Below are positions 7,506 through 9,060 of a stretch of 9,060 bases of DNA, one piece after another (the first letter of the stretch is position 1; each line of letters starts with the position of its first letter). The DNA is from Betaproteobacteria bacterium (lineage in GTDB: Bacteria > Pseudomonadota > Gammaproteobacteria > Burkholderiales > Rhodocyclaceae). The position numbers and the translations under genes were made by a program. The stretch is taken from NCBI GenBank assembly GCA_025997045.1, contig BNUB01000090.1, forward strand, positions 1 to 9,060, written 5' to 3'. A model generated the notes under the pieces. That model did not search any database, was not told the origin of the DNA, and saw only the letters and a program-made list of their open reading frames with translations.

Positions 7506-7524
7506 ATTGTACTTGGCAAAGTAC
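7506..7524 (-). promoter_or_regulatory. Putative thyA -10 box and adjoining palindrome in the thyA divergent region
   Basis: On the minus strand TACAAT (complement of 7506-7511) is a 5/6 match to the -10 consensus, 23 bases before the thyA GTG; no good -35 is seen at standard spacing. The perfect inverted repeat GTACTT-GGCA-AAGTAC (7509-7524) overlaps this box and lies just upstream of the divergent gene. It could be an operator or a hairpin in one transcript. Both readings are inference. Confidence 0.4.
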
Positions 7525-7536
7525 GTGAGAACTGAA

Positions 7537-8919
7537 ATGGCAGTGGTGAGCAGCATGGAAAATATCTCCAGCCCGAAGCTGGATGATGGTTGGGAAGCGC
7601 ACGCCAGCCGGGCGGATGGCGTGGCGGCGGCGACAAAGTTGCTCGTCAGCCACTTGCGTAACCATAAACCGATGACGGAATTGGTTGAACAGATTCCGGA
7701 GATGCTCAAAGAATATCTGGACATGCTCTTGCAGTTGTGTCCGGACGACGAGAGCCACGAAACCCGGATGCGCTGGGCGGCAGCGGCGCGTGTCGGCATG
7801 CGCGAGATCGTCGAGGTGCTGGATGATATTGACACCTTGATTCCGGGTGTCATTCCCGCGGCAGTGTTGGCGCGGGCGGGCGCGGAAGCGGTGCGCTGGA
7901 ATCTGGTCGACCACCAGGCCTCTGATCCCGCGTTGTGGAACTGGCTGGGCAAGCTGTTTGAGCAGGCGCATTCCGACCGCGACGTGCGGGTGACGGGAGA
8001 AAGTCACAGCGTCGCACGCGAATATCTGCGTGCGCTTGCCTACCATAGCGCAGCACTGGACGAACAAGGGCTGAAAGCCGGGTTTGCCACTGCCCGGCTG
8101 ATTGAGCTGGCGTTGCCGTTGCTCATGCTCGTACATGGAAACACGCACGCCGCCTTGTATGCGATCGACGCACGTCACCGCGGGATCCCGGTGCGTCTGG
8201 CACGACCGGGCGGAGGCGACGATTGGCGTTTTGTCGCCATTGCGGCGGCAGACATGCTGGCCGATGTTCATGGCCAGCTCATCCACGGTCAGCGTCCCCC
8301 GGCGCTCGAAGACATGGATCCCGGCGTGTTGCGGGCGGCGGCGGCGCATTTGCGCAAGCTGTGGTCACTCTGCCCGCCAGTGAGAAAGTTTAACCGCCAT
8401 ACGGTGGGCGATATCCGTTTGAGCGTCATCAGCGGCTATGAGCAGGTGATGGAGCTGCTGCGCGAAGGAACGGGTGAGGCGATGCCGGCCGGGGCAGGCG
8501 CGTGGCGCGTCGCGGATCTGAGTCGCGGCGGTGCTGGTGCGCTGACCGTGTGCAGCACCGCAGCGACCGCGCCGGGCAATGGTGAAATCGTCGCATTCTG
8601 CCTGGAAGAGGGCACGAAATGGCACCTCGGCGTCGTGCGCCGGGTGCGCCACTCGAAGCGTTTTGTCGAAATCGGCATTGCCAGCTTGTCCACTCATCCC
8701 ACCCCGGGTGAGGTGGATGACGGTAGTGCGCAGCATGAATTTTGTTTTTGTGACCCGGTGCAGCATGGTGGCACGGTGCGTCTGGTGGGCAAGACCGGAT
8801 CATTCAATGGCAAGGAAATCCTGTACGCCCAGCGCGACGGCCATGTGTTCAAACTGCACCCGCTGGCCCAAACCCTGAACGGCAAGGGTTTCGATCTCAG
8901 AACCTATCAGGTGCTGTGA
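7537..8919 (+). CDS. Protein of unknown function with candidate PilZ-like (c-di-GMP-binding) C-terminal module
   Basis: I do not recognise this 460-residue protein by name. It has no signal peptide or clear membrane span and looks cytoplasmic. Residues 1 to ~270 are mostly helical, with an [13 protein letters not shown] stretch near 200. The C-terminal part resembles a PilZ domain: RKFNR (283-287, RxxxR), then [12 protein letters not shown] with DxSxxG at 327-332, then [11 protein letters not shown] (about 362-372) and [10 protein letters not shown], the usual strand order of that fold. The 40-residue gap between the two motifs is rather long for PilZ. RxxxR plus DxSxxG normally bind cyclic di-GMP; binding here is inferred. 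Starts are uncertain: ATG 7537 has GTGAGA upstream, ATG 7555 has GGTGAG at a good distance, and TTG 7507 is possible. It is divergent from thyA and stops only 19 bases before the putative rRNA promoter, without a terminator. Confidence 0.82.
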   Translation: MAVVSSMENISSPKLDDGWEAHASRADGVAAATKLLVSHLRNHKPMTELVEQIPEMLKEYLDMLLQLCPDDESHETRMRWAAAARVGMREIVEVLDDIDTLIPGVIPAAVLARAGAEAVRWNLVDHQASDPALWNWLGKLFEQAHSDRDVRVTGESHSVAREYLRALAYHSAALDEQGLKAGFATARLIELALPLLMLVHGNTHAALYAIDARHRGIPVRLARPGGGDDWRFVAIAAADMLADVHGQLIHGQRPPALEDMDPGVLRAAAAHLRKLWSLCPPVRKFNRHTVGDIRLSVISGYEQVMELLREGTGEAMPAGAGAWRVADLSRGGAGALTVCSTAATAPGNGEIVAFCLEEGTKWHLGVVRRVRHSKRFVEIGIASLSTHPTPGEVDDGSAQHEFCFCDPVQHGGTVRLVGKTGSFNGKEILYAQRDGHVFKLHPLAQTLNGKGFDLRTYQVL

Positions 8920-8938
8920 CAAAAGTGATGTGTGGGGG

Positions 8939-8967
8939 TTGACTGTTGATTGGAGTTCAGTCAGAAT
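8939..8967 (+). promoter_or_regulatory. Putative rRNA operon P1 promoter
   Basis: TTGACT (8939-8944, 5/6 to the -35 consensus) is followed after 17 bases by CAGAAT (8962-8967, 4/6 to the -10 consensus). A C/T/G-rich discriminator (TCTGCCTC) comes next, of the kind seen at stringently controlled rRNA promoters. The boxA-containing leader begins about 40 bases downstream. The -10 is imperfect, so the assignment depends on the leader context. Confidence 0.6.
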
Positions 8968-9011
8968 TCTGCCTCTTCGCTGAACGGCAAGGCTGTTTGG
9001 TGAGGAAGGAA

Positions 9012-9050
9012 GTTCTTTAACAAATTGGACAATCGATAAGTGTGGGTACT
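9012..9050 (+). promoter_or_regulatory. rRNA operon leader: boxA anti-termination element and boxC-like segment upstream of 16S rRNA
   Basis: GTTCTTTAACAA (9012-9023) shares CTTTAACAA with the E. coli rrn boxA, the RNA site bound by NusB/NusE for rRNA anti-termination. Next come GGACAATCGATAAG and GTGTGGGTACT (9040-9050), which resemble the boxC region and the typical betaproteobacterial pre-16S leader. The mature 16S gene is not reached before the window ends at 9060; a plus-strand rRNA operon is expected just beyond. Confidence 0.85.
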
Positions 9051-9060
9051 GGGTCATTGT

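Noticed and set aside
7483..8349. Long open extension of the thyA frame upstream of its GTG start, antisense to the PilZ-like gene
   Set aside because: ThyA is full length (264 aa) from the GTG, with every catalytic residue at the E. coli position; the extension shows no recognisable domain and is explained by high GC content opposite a real gene.
8963..8970. AGAATTCT palindrome in the rRNA promoter
   Set aside because: This is an eight-base palindrome around an EcoRI site, expected by chance and already explained by the -10 region.

Overview
The window is a GC-rich, gene-dense stretch of bacterial chromosome. It looks betaproteobacterial, and a Rhodocyclales-, Nitrosomonadales- or Burkholderiales-like member would fit. 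The clues are codon use dominated by G/C third positions, the darP/pmbA divergent pair, and a ribosomal RNA leader at the right edge (boxA-like CTTTAACAA followed by ACAATCGATAAGTGTGGG) of the type found before 16S genes in this class. I saw no IS element, tRNA, CRISPR array, phage gene or clear sign of recent transfer. No gene-free stretch exceeds about 150 bases.

Layout, left to right. (1) 3-1316 (+) is the C-terminal part of an RND (HAE1/AcrB-type) efflux pump permease, cut by the window edge. It is followed 14 bases later by a small Ala/Pro/Arg-rich protein of unknown function (1331-1765), and the unit ends at a strong intrinsic terminator (1802-1835). (2) 1885-3084 (+) is an exported MltB-type lytic transglycosylase with a C-terminal peptidoglycan-binding domain, preceded by a perfect TATAAT. 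(3) 3081-4424 (-) is pmbA/tldE, converging on the transglycosylase so tightly that the two stop codons overlap. (4) A 54-base divergent promoter region separates pmbA from darP (yjgA), 4479-5042 (+), which is followed by an AroG-type DAHP synthase, 5091-6167 (+). (5) Converging on aroG is a thymidylate pair on the minus strand: thyA (7482-6688, GTG start) and folA (6691-6185), overlapping by ATGA. (6) Divergent from thyA is a 460-residue protein (7537-8919, +) that I do not recognise by name. Its C-terminal part carries RxxxR and DxSxxG motifs and a following pattern suggestive of a c-di-GMP-binding PilZ-like module. (7) From about 8939 to the right edge lies what looks like the P1 promoter and anti-termination leader of an rRNA operon whose 16S gene begins beyond the window.

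How the genes relate: most are housekeeping (peptidoglycan remodelling, proteolysis/peptide maturation, 50S assembly, aromatic amino acid entry step, folate/dTMP synthesis). thyA and folA form a functional pair: ThyA oxidises methylene-THF to DHF and FolA reduces it back. I did not find a clearly new multi-gene system. The points most worth a second look are the PilZ-like protein abutting the rRNA promoter, the disordered protein tied to the efflux pump, and a palindrome in the thyA divergent promoter region.
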